Below, piece by piece: positions 12,051 to 23,924 of a DNA stretch of 64,000 bases (positions are counted from its first letter, which is position 1; every line of letters starts with the position of its first letter). The notes under the pieces are model-generated. The model worked only from the letters and a program-made list of their open reading frames with translations. It was not told where the DNA came from and made no database searches. The position numbers were made by a program, and so were the translations under genes. This DNA is from Ochotona curzoniae (lineage: Eukaryota; Chordata; Mammalia; Lagomorpha; Ochotonidae), in the NCBI RefSeq assembly GCF_017591425.1, contig NW_024466599.1:73698501-73762500 (forward strand), given 5' to 3'.

Positions 12051-12945
12051 GGGGCCACTACAGCGGCATAGAAGGCTAATCCTTTGCCTGTGGCACTAAC
12101 GACTTATACAGGCCAATTTGTGTTCTGGCTCTCCACTTCTACACCAACTCTCTGCCAATAGGCTGGGAAAGCTTTAGAGGATGGCCAACTTGGTGGGCCC
12201 ATGCACCAATGTGGGAGACCCAGAGAAGGCGTCAGATCAGTCCAGCTCTGTCCATGGTGGCCACGTTGGGAGGGAATCAGAGGATGAAAATCTCTCTCTG
12301 TATCCCAGGAGACAGCAGATTGCGACAGGAATTCTTGGATCCCTGCTGCAATATGTGAGGATATGGATGAAGCACTGGGCTTTTGACTTCAGCCTGGTTT
12401 AGGCTGGGCTAAAATGCTTTTTTTTTTTTTTTTTTTTTAAATATTTATTTTTATTATTTTTCATTGGAAAGGCGGATATACAGAGAGGAGAGACAGAGAG
12501 GAAGATCTTCCATCCGATGATTCACTCCCCAAGTGAGCGCAACGGGCCGATACTATGCCGATCCGAAGCCAGGAGCCTCTTCCGGGTCTCCCACGCGGGT
12601 GCAGGGTCCCAAAGCTTTGGGCCGTCCTCGACTGCTTTCCCGGGCCACAGGCAGGGAGCTGGAAGGGAAGCGGGGCTGCCGGGATTAGAACCGGCGCCCA
12701 TATGGGATCCCGGGCGTGCTAGGCGAGGACCTTTAACCACTTGCGCCACCGCGCCGGGCCCTAAAATGCTCTTTTAATGCAAGTAAGTTAATAGGTGGGC
12801 GCTTACTCTCTTTCATTCCCTCTCTCAATCTCTCTCTCTCTCTTTCTCTTTTTTTCCATCCTCCCTCCACCTCTCTTTCTCTTTCATCCCTCCCTCTGTT
12901 GTTCTGTCTTTCGAATACATAAGTAAATTATAAAAACTGAAAAGC
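12051..12945 (+). mobile_element. Old CSINE (sense), split by a younger SINE
   Basis: The left part (about 12051-12418) starts at ggggccactacagcgg, runs through ggctgggaaagctttagagg and gtgggagacccaga, then shows a partly rearranged 3' core. The right part (about 12771-12945) is the CT-rich segment and ctttcgaatacataagtaaa tail. The two are separated by the antisense insertion at 12419-12760 with its duplicated target site. The reconstruction across the gap is my inference from family order. Confidence 0.7.
12419..12760 (-). mobile_element. Young full-length CSINE (antisense)
   Basis: A near-intact copy: T-run and tail at the left, ggaaaggcggatatacagag, then the core, and the reversed head ccaccgcgccgggccc at the right. 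It is CpG-rich, indicating a recent insertion whose CpGs have not yet decayed. A perfect 10-bp target-site duplication, ctaaaatgct, lies at 12409-12418 and 12761-12770. It inserted into an older sense CSINE. Confidence 0.96.
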
Positions 12946-12946
12946 A

Positions 12947-13273
12947 GGGCCCAGTGCAATAGCCTAGTCATTAAATTCTCATCTTGCATCTGCCAGGTTC
13001 CCATATGGGTGCCTGTTCTTATCCAGGTTGCTCCAGTTTCCATCCAGCTCCCTGCCTGTGACCTGGGAAAGCAGTAAAGGATGGGCCTCAAGCTTTGGGA
13101 CCCTGCACCCACATGGGAGACCCTGAGGAAGAAACTCCTGGCTCCTGGCATCAGATCGGCTCAGCTCTGGTTGTTGTGGCAGCCACTTGGGAAATGAAAC
13201 AGTGGACCAAAGATCTTTCTCTCTGTCTTTCCTTCTCTCTTGGTAAATCTTCCTCACCATCCCAAGCAAAAGA
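12947..13273 (+). mobile_element. CSINE (sense) with target-site duplication
   Basis: A sense SINE starting gggcccagtgcaatagcc, with ctgtgacctgggaaagcagt and gtgggag-type blocks and the agatctttctctctgtct tail segment. It is flanked by a perfect 9-bp duplication, tgaaaagca, at 12938-12946 and 13274-13282. Its 3' tail is not pure A but a mixed C/A-rich stretch, so the tail has decayed. It lies immediately beside the old split copy. Confidence 0.92.
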
Positions 13274-13282
13274 TGAAAAGCA

Positions 13283-13504
13283 AGACTGTCGTTCTCAGGT
13301 TCTCAATTAAATCTTTCGATTCACTCATCCTTCATATCCACTGCTTTGTATTGTTGGATCAAAAACATCTCATTTCTTCACACTTCTTCAACTTCCGGTT
13401 TGTTCCCCATCTGTGTGTGTTTGACTTGCATCATTATTAGATGGTGATCTTCTTTTGGAGGCACAGAAAATGGAGAGCTTGATCATATGCAAGTGCTATT
13501 TTAA
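13283..13504. other. Short unique noncoding spacer
   Basis: About 220 bases between two SINEs in which no repeat or gene is visible. Confidence 0.4.
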
Positions 13505-13826
13505 GACTGATTGATTGATTTTTAGAAGAATTATTGTGAGATTAAGAGAGAAAGTCAGGAGAAAGAGGAAGAAATTTCTGCCATCTGATGGCTCACTCCA
13601 CAGATGGCCGTTGGCAACAGCAAGAGCTGGGCCAGGTGGAAGCTGAAGATTGGAGTTTCATCTGAGTCTCCCACTTGGGAAGCAGAGTCCCAAACACTTG
13701 GGTCGTTTTCTACTGTGTTTCCCAGGTCACCAGCCGGCAGCTGGTCCAGAGCTGAGGCATCCAAGACCCGATCCTGGATGTTACTTGTGCCACAGTACCA
13801 TTTCTTAATTTCTTTGGGAGCCAGCA
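13505..13826 (-). mobile_element. Old CSINE (antisense)
   Basis: The reversed family order is visible: a T/A-rich tail remnant, agaggaagaaatttctgcca, ggctcactccacagatggcc, then gtttcccaggtcaccagccg and a degraded head. Divergence is clearly higher than in the neighbouring copies at 12419 and 13951. Confidence 0.78.
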
Positions 13827-13950
13827 TCTTGCTGCCTCCTCTGAAAATAGACTTTCTCATCTGACTCCTTTTGAAATCTGTGATAGTTAGCAATGTTATC
13901 AAGAAGAACATCAACAAGAGTCATGCCATTGCTAATCATTCAACATACTC

Positions 13951-14273
13951 GTTTGTGTTTAAAGTTTTATTTATTTTAATTGCAAAGTCAGTATATTAAG
14001 AGAGGAGGAGAGACAGAGAGGAAGATCTTCCACCTGTTGATTCACTCCCCAAGTGACCGCAATGGCAAAACTGAGCCAGGAGCCCAGAGCTTCTTCCAGG
14101 TCTCCCACACGGGTACAGGGTCCCAAGACTTTGGGTCATCCTGGACTGCTTTCCCAGGCCACAAGCAGGGAGCTGGATGGGAAGTCGGGCTGCTGGGATT
14201 AGAACTGGCGCCAATATGGGATGCTGGCACGTTCAAGAGCAGGACTTTAGCCACTAGGCCATGGAGCCGGGTC
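13951..14273 (-). mobile_element. CSINE (antisense) with target-site duplication
   Basis: A nearly full-length antisense copy: tail tttatttattttaattgcaa, AG-rich segment, gattcactccccaagtgacc, tttcccaggccacaagcagg, and reversed head ggccatggagccgggtcc. A perfect 10-bp duplication, caacatactc, flanks it at 13941-13950 and 14274-14283. It is moderately young by its low divergence from the 50178 copy. Confidence 0.95.
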
Positions 14274-14283
14274 CAACATACTC

Positions 14284-16707
14284 TTAATTGAAAGAAATAT
14301 GAGTATTGGATTTTTTTTCTTCCTCTTGTTACATCAATCAACAAATCTATCAACCAATAGAATTTGAAACAGTTATGGTGGAGAAAGCTGCTTTTAAAAT
14401 TATATCATTTTCGATAATTAAAATAAAATACAGTTAATATCTTTGAAATGATTAATTTCTATATTCACTAAACCTTATTTCAGACAGCCTTTGATGAGAA
14501 AGAATTTGTACAAAGATAAAAAATTTGCAGGAACATATTTCTTTGACTTTCCATTTTCCTGCAATGTTAAATTGTTTGAGAATTGCTAAAGGCTGGCTTT
14601 CCAGAATGTTAGTAATTCTGGTGATAACGCAGCTTAATTCACTTTTTTTGGAACACTTTAACTTCTTTTATATGTATGCACACATACATATTTATATGTA
14701 AGTACACATACGTATACTAATTACTTGTCTTTGAAAGCACAGGGTATACAGCAAAAGCATTCGGACTATTAGAATATGAGCCAATCAGCTTTTCATATTT
14801 TGTTAAATTCATTCAGTTTATACCTTTAACTTTTTGTCTCTTCGTATTTCTATTAATTTATAAAAAAAAGTAATTTAGGAATTTGCATGTGCAATTTCTT
14901 ATAACCCAGTTTGTGAATAGATTGAAATTCAACTAGAGTCTTACTTAAGATTTATTTCACGAAATAAGTGGAATTCACTGGTGATCCTCAGCGTGTTTCT
15001 TCCTACTGTTAATCAGCTAAACATAACCATCAATTATAAATGCAAATTTTCGGGGTTAAATTGAATGTTCAGATGTTCTAATGTAGCTTTTATCGGCTGT
15101 ACATTGCCAAGTCGACACAACACAAAATAAAGTGTTGGATCAATATTTATTTTTGAATTGGTGCTCTACAGAAAGCTAATATGAGGGTAATTTAGGTCAA
15201 GAAAAAAGAAATAAGGGTGTTACAAATTCAGTAAAAAGAGTTTTTTTTTTTCTTGTGTATTTTTGCATGAATTATCTGGATTATGTAACCGTGTAGACGT
15301 CTGTCTAGGAGTGGAATCTAAGAAGTTTATTCAAATGCTGACATTTGCAGAGAATACTCACATGAAGAGAGTCCAGAATCCAGAAAACAAATTTTCACAT
15401 TTGATGAAAAGAAGAAACCATCAAGATTTTAATTATTTGGTGTTCATTCATTACCCACAATTTCCTGATGAAAGTCTAATTACTTTTGTATCTTCCCATT
15501 AAAATTGTATTTGAAAAATTGGCAGATTGTCCCTCCAGCCCAATATTTTCTTTAAAAGAAATCAGCATCTCTTGAATAAGAAGCATTTGTAAGCTTTACT
15601 AGCAGTATAGCACAGTGACAGGCTTCCAAACAAGCAGAAATAATTTATCAGCTCACAATGTTTTTCCAACCTTCCCCCACCCCACCCCGAGGTGGTGCAT
15701 AGGTTGTGTAATGAATAAATTAAGTATATTTTCTTCCTCTGTTTGATATAAATCATTCCTTTTCCCCAGACCGAAGGTTGAGTGACTATTCACAGTATTA
15801 TGTTGAGTAAAATAAGCTTTGTTATCAAGTAAAATAGTAGATTTACTGTTTTTGCAAAATATGTGTAGGATAGTGATTATGATTAAAATCATATTTTTAT
15901 TGTTAAACAATGTCGCTGTAAAAAGAGCAAGCCAATTAATCTATACACATTAAGATTTGTTAACTGAATCTGAAAGATTTCCTCCCCTTGGTTATAATTG
16001 CAGGTCGTACATAACACATAACAATGTTACTTTTGCTGTAACTATCGCAGTTAATAATATCACAACTTTGAAGAAGGCTTTTTTTTCTGCAAAGATATTT
16101 ATGCACACATAAAATGTGTCTTATTTGTTACTGTGATGCTTTTCACATTCCCAAGGAGCCTGACTATTACTGAAGAAAATATTGTATTGTGCAACACTGA
16201 TAAATATTTTAAGGGAAGTCAATTAAGACATCAGTCAATAACGCATATTGAAATATCAAATTTTATGGCCATTTTATGTCTTCATATAACAAATTACACT
16301 TTTCTCTTTAGCAGAGATTTTTTGGGAAAAAACAGTAGTGATCTTGGGCTCCCCTCTAGTTCCTGTCAAAAACGTTAGCTTTTGGAGTCAGAGCAACCAG
16401 ATGCACACAACACGTTGCTCCATAAGGCAAAGCATTTTGCAAATAAGTCTAGAACTCTTTCATTTTATCAGCCCTAAATCTCAGGCAAATGTAAGACAGA
16501 ATGATTCTCCGGAGTCGAATGCATGCCAAATAATGAATAAGGCTTAAGAATAATTAAAAAAAAAAAAGACTTCAAACGAATTTAAAAATTATGATAGTAA
16601 CTATTTTCAATGACATGTTACTCTTTTTTTTTACTCTGTACCAAAATCAATTTATTCCTACAAAAAAAAGTTGGTACATTATATTATTTTATGACATCCT
16701 GAAAATC
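14284..16707. other. AT-rich noncoding DNA without recognised repeats
   Basis: No SINE, LINE or gene is evident over 2.4 kb. A short TATATGTATG/CACATACATA stretch lies near 14670-14716. The reading frames at 15263-15502 and 15653-15910 have AT-driven composition and no domain. Confidence 0.4.
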
Positions 16708-16868
16708 AAAAGGAGACAGGGAACTACTCAATGGTTACCAGAGCTGGGGGGTGGGAAGACACACTACAGAGGAAAAGCCCCAGGAAACTCTTCCTGGAGT
16801 GCAGCTAGGTGGCCGTCATGCTTATACAATTGGCAGTAAAAACAAAATGACATTGTGTCTGTGTCATT
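16708..16868 (+). mobile_element. Possible old LINE-1 3' UTR fragment (sense)
   Basis: The text 'actcaatggttaccagagct' followed by a G-rich 'ggggggtgggaag' segment resembles the 3' UTR of old mammalian LINE-1s, where a 'tggttgccagggg' block occurs. It is short and undecided; an unrelated unique sequence is possible. Confidence 0.4.
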
Positions 16869-16870
16869 TT

Positions 16871-17405
16871 TTTTTTTTATAACCTAAAGTTTAGATTTTT
16901 TTCTTTTTTTAGTATTTTTTTTTTTTTACAATCTTTACATAGTTAATTAGGTAAAAAGGTTCAAGGGCTATAGGGAAGTGGGTAAGACTATTATTTCCAT
17001 ATTGTTTCCTTCATGTTTAAAGGGGGGGTCTTAAGGGAGAAGGCCCACCCAAGTTTTCACCCTCCCCAGGTCCCAGATAGAGGGTATGCTCTGAGGATCT
17101 TGCTCAAGTGGTTTTGATAGTTCAGCAGTTATGAATCGCTGCCAATCTTGCCACTCCAAGCACAATGAGGTCTTTGAAGAATCCACTGATTGACATAGTC
17201 CATCATAGAGTCTCCATTTGCCCCGTATTTCGACATGTTGCTCTGAAAAATAATATTGAGGGGCAAGTACACACACGACGGAAGGTGCCGGTAGTGTGTG
17301 TGATGCGGATGAATCAAGTTATAAAATCAGGATGCACATGACAACAAGACTTTTCTTGATATTCAGAATTGCAGAAATAAATCTGGAAAGACAAAGATTT
17401 CAATA
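16871..17405 (-). mobile_element. Probable retroposed element with reversed A-tail (antisense)
   Basis: Two long T-runs (about 16868-16880 and 16917-16927) precede a mixed-composition, non-SINE segment that reads smoothly to about 17405. This arrangement fits an antisense non-LTR retroelement with its poly(A) tail at the left. From memory the text resembles a pika-specific dispersed repeat, but I cannot name the family. No long open frame survives. Confidence 0.4.
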
Positions 17406-17484
17406 CATTTATTATGTTGATTTGGACTGTCATTGCTTTTTACAATAGATATATATATGTTTACAACATACAGGTGCATGTATA

Positions 17485-17516
<32 letters not shown>

Positions 17517-18287
17517 GCTGTCCTATGAAAATAGAATTGATTCATTGATAAGAATCAAATGTTATCTTGCATTTTGAAGCTTATAATAATTTTAGTGCAT
17601 TTTCCTCACAGCATAAATGTAAAAGCTCTTCAAGACAACAGATATTTAATAATCAATTATTTACATCTACATTCATTTTTGTTCAGTCATCCAGTCAACC
17701 ACTGGCTGGTCAAAACAGGGTAGCAGGAAAACAGACTGGCATCAGCAACTGTCTCATGGATCTTCTAACTTGGAGTAAGATGTTATTCTCTAGCTTATGT
17801 GGTTTTTTAGACATGACTTTGTATTTTATATGTATATACATATAAAAGTTCTTACTCAAGTATTTCTCTCTTCTTGGAAATGCCAGTTGACTGATACACA
17901 GAGACTCACTGTGCTGAGTCCACATGGCCTTTTGTATGAGAAACACACTAGAAGGGCAGTGCGTTTGATGTGGACAGCCTTCACATCAGCACCCTACCGC
18001 TCAGAGCTTTAATCTAACTGAAAGGTTCAGCTTGATAGTGCTTAGAAAAGAGTAAAGTTTTTTGTGTTGCTGATATTTTTTTTCTTCTTTGGAGAAAAGA
18101 TATACTGTGTTCCTAAATAAATATTAATACATTGCACTAAATAAAATGAAACACCTTAGACTAAGGTAGTCTCACAAACAGGTACAAATAATTCATCCTA
18201 CTGCAATTTGACTCCCCCCACCCCCCTTTTGTAATCATCACATTTCTTTGAGGAGAATTTAAGGTTAGTACAAGAAGAAAAAGAGTC
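17406..18287. other. Noncoding DNA with an embedded (TA)n tract
   Basis: Apart from the TA microsatellite at 17480-17516 nothing is recognised. The reading frames at 17567-17845 and 17797-18012 overlap and show no domain. Confidence 0.4.
17480..17516. repeat. (TA)n microsatellite
   Basis: About 37 bases of nearly pure TA repeat with one G interruption at the left. Such tracts are unstable and can extrude as cruciforms. Confidence 0.93.
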
Positions 18288-18620
18288 GGGCCCAATGCAG
18301 TGTCCTAGCAGCTAAAGAATTTGCCTTGCATAGGCCAGGATCCCAAATGGGTGATGGTTCTGATTCCAGTGGCCCTGCTTCCCATCCAGCTCCCTGCTTG
18401 TGGCCTAGGAAAGCAGTTGAGGACAGCCCAAACCCTTGAGACCTTGCACCCGCATGGGAGACCCGAAAGAAACTCCTGGCTCCTGGCTTCGGATTGGTTC
18501 AGCTCCAGCTGTCGTGGCTACTTGGTGAGTCATTTAGCAGACAGAAGATCTTTCTCTCTGTCTCTCCTCCTCTATATATCTGACTTTGCAATAAAAAGAT
18601 AAATGAATCTTTTAAAAAAC
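18288..18620 (+). mobile_element. CSINE (sense), near full length
   Basis: It starts gggcccaatgcagtgtccta, carries the ggcctaggaaagcagttgag and cctgcatgggag-type blocks, and ends with tctgactttgcaataaaaag and an A-rich tail. Moderately diverged. Possible short A/G-rich repeats flank it, but low-complexity sequence makes the target duplication ambiguous. Confidence 0.92.
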
Positions 18621-20639
18621 AAAGAGCTACTGTTATTGAGATAGGTGTCCTGTGACTCAGCTTCCACAGGATGATACAACCACAGAGTTCCTGGTATATG
18701 TGTAGTATATACATTATATTACATTACATATATATAATTTTTGCTAGTCAGATAAATCAGTTAATCTTTTGGCCCTCATATGTCTGGTGCCAGAACATTT
18801 GCTAGCTGACAAGCAGCTGATGTGTTTCATGTTCAGTTACACTTAGTACAAAATCCTCATCATTTATGTGGAAGACATGAATACTTAAAAATACATAGTT
18901 TTGATATGAAAAAATTTGAAATCCACACATGAAACATGTTCACAAAATTCCAAAAATGTCTTTTATGAAAAACCTATGCACTAACTTGAAATTATTTTTT
19001 ACCAAAACAATTTTTCCATGACTTTTTTGATTGCATATATAAGCAAGGAAAAAAAAAAGTTTTGGGTTAAGCCATCACTTTCAATAGTATTCTTAAAATT
19101 GCCACAGTCAGATTAAGAGCTTCATATCTAAATGGAAAGCATTGTTCTCTGTTGGATTTTACCTCATTCAGATCAAAGAAAACATGTAGATGACGTAGGA
19201 GGGGCTGATTCATTACTGTACAATATTCTCAAAAGGTAAAATCTGTTGCTAGTTTCTTGCTGCAGGCATTCTGCTCTTTGTTCAAATGCTATATACAAAA
19301 TTCACAAATTCATGGAAGAATGGCATATGAAGATAGGTTAGCTTTGCCGCACAAAATGTCTAAAATCCTTGCATAGATGTTTTATAGTAAAGATTTTGTA
19401 CGTATCTTTGAAATCCTCTTGCATACCATTCATGCATTGAACTCTGAAAATGCAAAAGAAAAAGATTAACAAGGGAAAGTAAAACACATGGTTCAAAGTA
19501 CCCCACCACCATTTTTACCTGCTGTCAAGATTCAACTCTTGTTGCCCTGCCGTGTTTTTGAAAGTGAGAAAATGTGATCTGATCCTTGAATGTATTTTAA
19601 AGATTTTAGATGAGGAATCCAACCAGATCAAGTCTTGATTATGAATAAACTTGAGTGAACTGCACACGTTCCAGTCCTAGACTAGAGCAGGGAAGTCTCT
19701 TCTCTTCTCGTCTCATCTGCGTGGATTCTCCTTCCGTACAGAGCAGGAGAGAAATGTGGATGATGAAGATGATGAAGATGTAGCCTGGAGGAAGCAGGAA
19801 TAACTCCTGAGAATTCTACACTTCACAGTTCTCATGGAGAATTCTACAGAATATGAAATAATGAGTTTCTTCCTGACTATGCATAATTTAAATATCTCAT
19901 TAAACACTAGAAATTCAGTATTAGGACTGCTCTGTTTTTACAAGAAGGACACTTAAAAGCATTAGCCTATATATTACTCTCATTGTCATACTGCTATACA
20001 TTCAGTGCTTCTGTCACTCTTCGGGAGAACAATCATGAAAGTCTACCAAATAGTGATATGTAAGAAATGAAATGGATAAGTAAGAACATGTGTGCAATAG
20101 GGAGAGAAAGACTGTGCTTTGAAAAATCATACTAACCTTAATGTCCAACGAGAGATGGAACATTCAATGGAACAGTCACAGATATTGCAAACAGTGGTCA
20201 TCGCTTCTGATGGCACATGGTTGTAGATGTTAAAAACTCGTTTTGTGATCTAGAGAAAATAAATGATAAGCATTAAGGACCATAGTGGGAACCCACAGTT
20301 TGAAGCATAATTCCACTCATTTCTTGGTTCTAACTGATTTGGTACTAGAAGGTCGTGGAGAAGTAGTGAGAGTGTAAGCCCCTTCTCCCCACACAACCAC
20401 ACACAGCTCACTGCGTCCGTGTGGGCTTCATAATTGGGACAGTTTTGTACTTTCAGATTGAGAGGAACCTTGAGCAGCTGGAGATGAAGAATCCTGCATG
20501 CAAGGAAGGAGGGACAGAAGGATGCAAATACAGGTGGAGCTAGTAGCTCCCTATCCTTTCCACATGAGATCGATTTCAGAATGGAATTGTTGGGCTTTGC
20601 ATTCATCATGGCTGAGTTTTAGTTCTTGGTTTTGTACAG
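18621..20639. other. Noncoding DNA without recognised repeats
   Basis: Two kilobases with no SINE, LINE or gene that I can identify. A short (GAT)n run lies near 19758-19780. The frame at 20250-20609 (minus) has no domain and lies in ordinary AT-balanced sequence. Confidence 0.4.
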
Positions 20640-21420
20640 GATTTTAATTTATTCATCCCATATTTTTTTCGAATGACTTATAAAAGTGTATGTATTTATT
20701 CTGTACAACATTATTTTTTGACCTACACATGCATTATCGGTTGCTCAAACTGAAGTAATTAACATGTGTATTGCCACAACTATTTTCCTGGCGAGAACAG
20801 GTAGCATTCATACTCCGAGCATTTTTCAAAGTACAGGATGTTTGACTAACTGTAGTCAACATGGAGTACTCTCTCAAACCTATCCCCATTTAAATGGAAC
20901 TGTGTATACTTTGACCAACATCTTCCAACCACCCTTGTTCCAGTGACCCACGCTGATAACTCTGCTTCGTTATCCATCCATGGGATCCATTTTTTTTTCA
21001 AATTTAAAATAGCATTATCCAGATTCAACTATGTTACTAAAGCTGGCATGATTCTCTTGTATTCATTTTTTTAATTGGCATTCTGTCCTATTGTGTGTGG
21101 GTGCCACATTTTTATGCATTCACTAATTGACACTTAGTGTTAATTTTACCTTATGACTATTACGAACTGTGATACAATAAATATGGAAGTGTAGCTAGTT
21201 CTTCAATGTATGGATTTCTTTACCTTTGGATATATACCCAATAAGGGAATTACTGGATCATAGTACAATTCTATTTTTTTTTTTCTTGAGGAACTTCTAC
21301 ATTGCATGATGGCTTCACCAACATCTCCCACCAACCGGGTTCCCTTTTCCTTCATATCCTTGTCAATACTTGCCATCTTCTGTATCCTCGCTAATAGAAA
21401 TTTTTACAGGAGTGAAAAAA
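20640..21420 (-). mobile_element. Old LINE-1 3' UTR and ORF2-end fragment (antisense)
   Basis: The plus strand follows the complement of an old LINE-1 (L1M-type) 3' end in order: aagtaattaacatgtgtatt, then the 'actgtagtcaacatgg' block, 'actttgaccaacatcttcc', a 'ggcattctgtcctattgtgtg' region, 'gactattacgaactgtgata', 'ggatatatacccaataaggg' and 'ttactggatcatag'. No reading frame persists. It is a truncated fossil with many point mutations and long T-runs. Confidence 0.85.
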
Positions 21421-22140
21421 AAAGTGTTATTGGACAGGTTAGAGCATTCAGATTTTAAATTTCTGAAACAAAATTGAAAACAAAGGGAAGATAAAAATGA
21501 ATGTTATCACTCAGATGCAACATTTGGAATCAGAGTATTTGGTTTATTTCCATACGATGTCGTCCCCTTAGATTGACTATCTATTTAACCATGTGTCAAT
21601 CAGCTATCCTAGAGAGAGGTGGAGATAATATACACACTCTGTGTATAGAAAGTTTCATTTTTTAAAAGACATCTTATTGCATTAATCTTCTAAAATATGC
21701 TTTATGGTAGCGTAGCCTTCCCTCTTATTGAGAGCAAGTGCATATAAATCTTCACTTATTGATGGTACCTGAGAAGGCTTTCATTGAGCCTACTTCAACA
21801 TGTAATTAATTAGACAATATTAGCTCTTGATCCTACATTTTTCTGTCATCTAGGAGTTAAACTGAACACATCGCTAGGAACTTCAGTCTTCCTGCCGTGC
21901 ATACTTTTGATCCAGGATAGGTCAGAAAGGAAATCTTGGAGAAAACAACTTAGAGGCGAAACTCTTTCGTGTTTATCAATCCGGTCATCAAATCTTGCTT
22001 ATTTTTATTTAAATAGCCTTGTTTTCTGGAGTTAACGTGATTCTGCCATGTCCAAAATAAAAGTCTGAGAGTCATTGTTTTCCCTAAATACCCGACTGAA
22101 ATCAAGTTATACTCTGTTGATGGCACTCTCCTCATCTACC
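21421..22140. other. AT-rich noncoding DNA
   Basis: Nothing recognisable beyond the end of the LINE-1 fragment. No plausible gene. Confidence 0.4.
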
Positions 22141-22400
22141 ACTCGTTAACCATATCAAAAATGGAAATGAGTTGAGTTTGGCATAACTCATAATGTCATT
22201 TGGGAAGAAGGCAGAAGGAGCTGCGCCAACATTAATGTGCACTGTGTGAATAATTTACTTTAATTTCAATTACAGCACCAGGATGAGATGCAGGAAACCT
22301 TTTCCTGTAGCTGCTGTAAGCTCTGGGATTTAACTTGGTTAGCTGAAATATTTAGATAGCTTAGGGACCTAAATCTGAAGCCAAGATATTATGGATAAAG
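22141..22400. other. Candidate conserved noncoding element
   Basis: A repeat-free stretch of balanced composition contains homeodomain-like cores (taatttactttaatttcaat near 22250) and no low-complexity run. It resembles the texture of deeply conserved developmental enhancers. The claim rests on appearance only. Confidence 0.3.
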
Positions 22401-22989
22401 AAACAAAATAAATACTGGTCTATGGTGTCTGCAGACTTCACAATAGAAGAATTAAAAGCTATGAGGGAAAAACAGGACAATTTGCATGGCTGAAGGCTGT
22501 AAATTAGTAACGTTTATGAAGAGCATCTAGACAGCGAAAAACAAAACAGGTCAAAGAGACCTCGGGAGACCAGAAGAAATCGGAAGAGTCTGCAACTGTG
22601 AGACTGGAGCAGAGCAGGAGAACAGAGAGAGAGCACACACATCGACTTGTTTGTTTCTGTCTCAACTCTGCAGGGCTCTTTCTTCATCCCGTACTGGTAC
22701 CTTGGCTTGCTATCAGAGCCTTTCGTCTGTTTGATCACGCACCCCCCAGAATGTTAGCCACTCTATTCTTGGATACCAAAGCTGTGTTTATTTTAGGTCT
22801 ACATTACAATTTCCCTGTTCCTTATCAAGTGATGTACTGCTAGATTTGTCCTTTTAGACATCGACAGGTGCTGCTGATATTTATATTTTAGCGGTACACA
22901 TCATAGGTCAACTCAATAATCACTGGCGTCCCTTCAAATCCAGCACTGGAAACTCCTCCTCCTCCTCCTCCTCTTTTAGCTATCTGTCA
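22401..22989. other. Noncoding DNA with a short (CTC)n run
   Basis: No gene recognised. A (CTC)n run of about seven units lies at 22953-22973. The overlapping frames at 22514-22738 (minus) and 22598-22843 (plus) shadow each other and have no domain. Confidence 0.4.
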
Positions 22990-23500
22990 TGCTCAATTTT
23001 ACATGTCAATTTGACTTTAATCAGGGGTTTTGCTAGTTGATATGACAATGTTTCTGAGCTTTTCTACAAAACTGTGTTGTGGAACACTCTACTTGAATCA
23101 GTGGGCCAGGAAAGAAGACCCACACTCACCAACGGGGGTACCTATCATACGATCTTTTGAGATGGAGGAAGTTGCATGATCTCCCTGTTCTGATGCAAGG
23201 ACAGCTATTTTCTCCTGTCCCTGGACATTGCTCTTCAGGCACCTGGATTACAGAACTCTACTGGGATATCCTGTGTTTCTAGTATGATCACATTGGGATC
23301 ATACTAATAGGATCATCATACCCTCAGAATAAGGTGAAATTACACTGTCCGTTTCCCTGGATCTCTGGACTTCAGATGCCAGACCGTACAACTTCCTAAC
23401 CTCTATAATCATATAACTTCATTGACAAGTGTGAATTTCAGAGATATTTGTTTTATGTTTCTTTGGATAACTGTGATGAACGCAATACCTTTAAATACAC
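22990..23500 (+). mobile_element. Ancient eutherian MER-type repeat, family unassigned
   Basis: Several blocks are in the order of a familiar old mammalian dispersed repeat: acatgtcaatttgacttta near the left end, 'cttgaatcagtgggccagg', a 'ctggacattgctcttc' segment, 'ctctggacttcagatgcc', 'aacctctataatcatataac' and a right end 'tctttggataactgtgatga'. In related copies the last two correspond to 'cctccataatcacatgagcc' and 'tctctggagaaccctgacta'. It may be LTR-derived or a DNA transposon. I do not name the family. Confidence 0.55.
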
Positions 23501-23924
23501 AGTGTTCCATGAACCACTTTTCTACATCTTGAAGTTTTATATGGAAATCATTGGTGATGAACAAATATCCAGGAAATAAAAATGTGATTGGACCAGGTGG
23601 TTAATTTGCATCTAAGTTTAAAGAGATATAGTCTGGACTACGAGCAAGATAAGAAAGTCAAGGGAAAGGGAATTGGGAGCAAACACCATACCTCCTATAT
23701 CTCCACATTCAATTTGTCTCCTCAACCACTCCACTGAACGATACAACCTGTGGATAAAGGATGCTATGCAGACACGCAATTGGATTCATTCAAGACATAG
23801 ATTATGTATAATAAATACTATTATCTAGCTCTGACAATAAGGATGATGTTGAATATATTTTCAAAGTGAAAAATTTTTAATTTGAATTTTAAAAATAACA
23901 AAGCAACCTCACACTAATTCTCTA
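23501..23924. other. Noncoding spacer, nothing recognised
   Basis: About 420 AT-rich bases with no gene or recognised repeat. Confidence 0.4.

Noticed and set aside
22990..23500. Endogenous retrovirus provirus
   Set aside because: No gag, pol or env text is visible and no paired LTRs are seen; at most this is a solitary ancient repeat.
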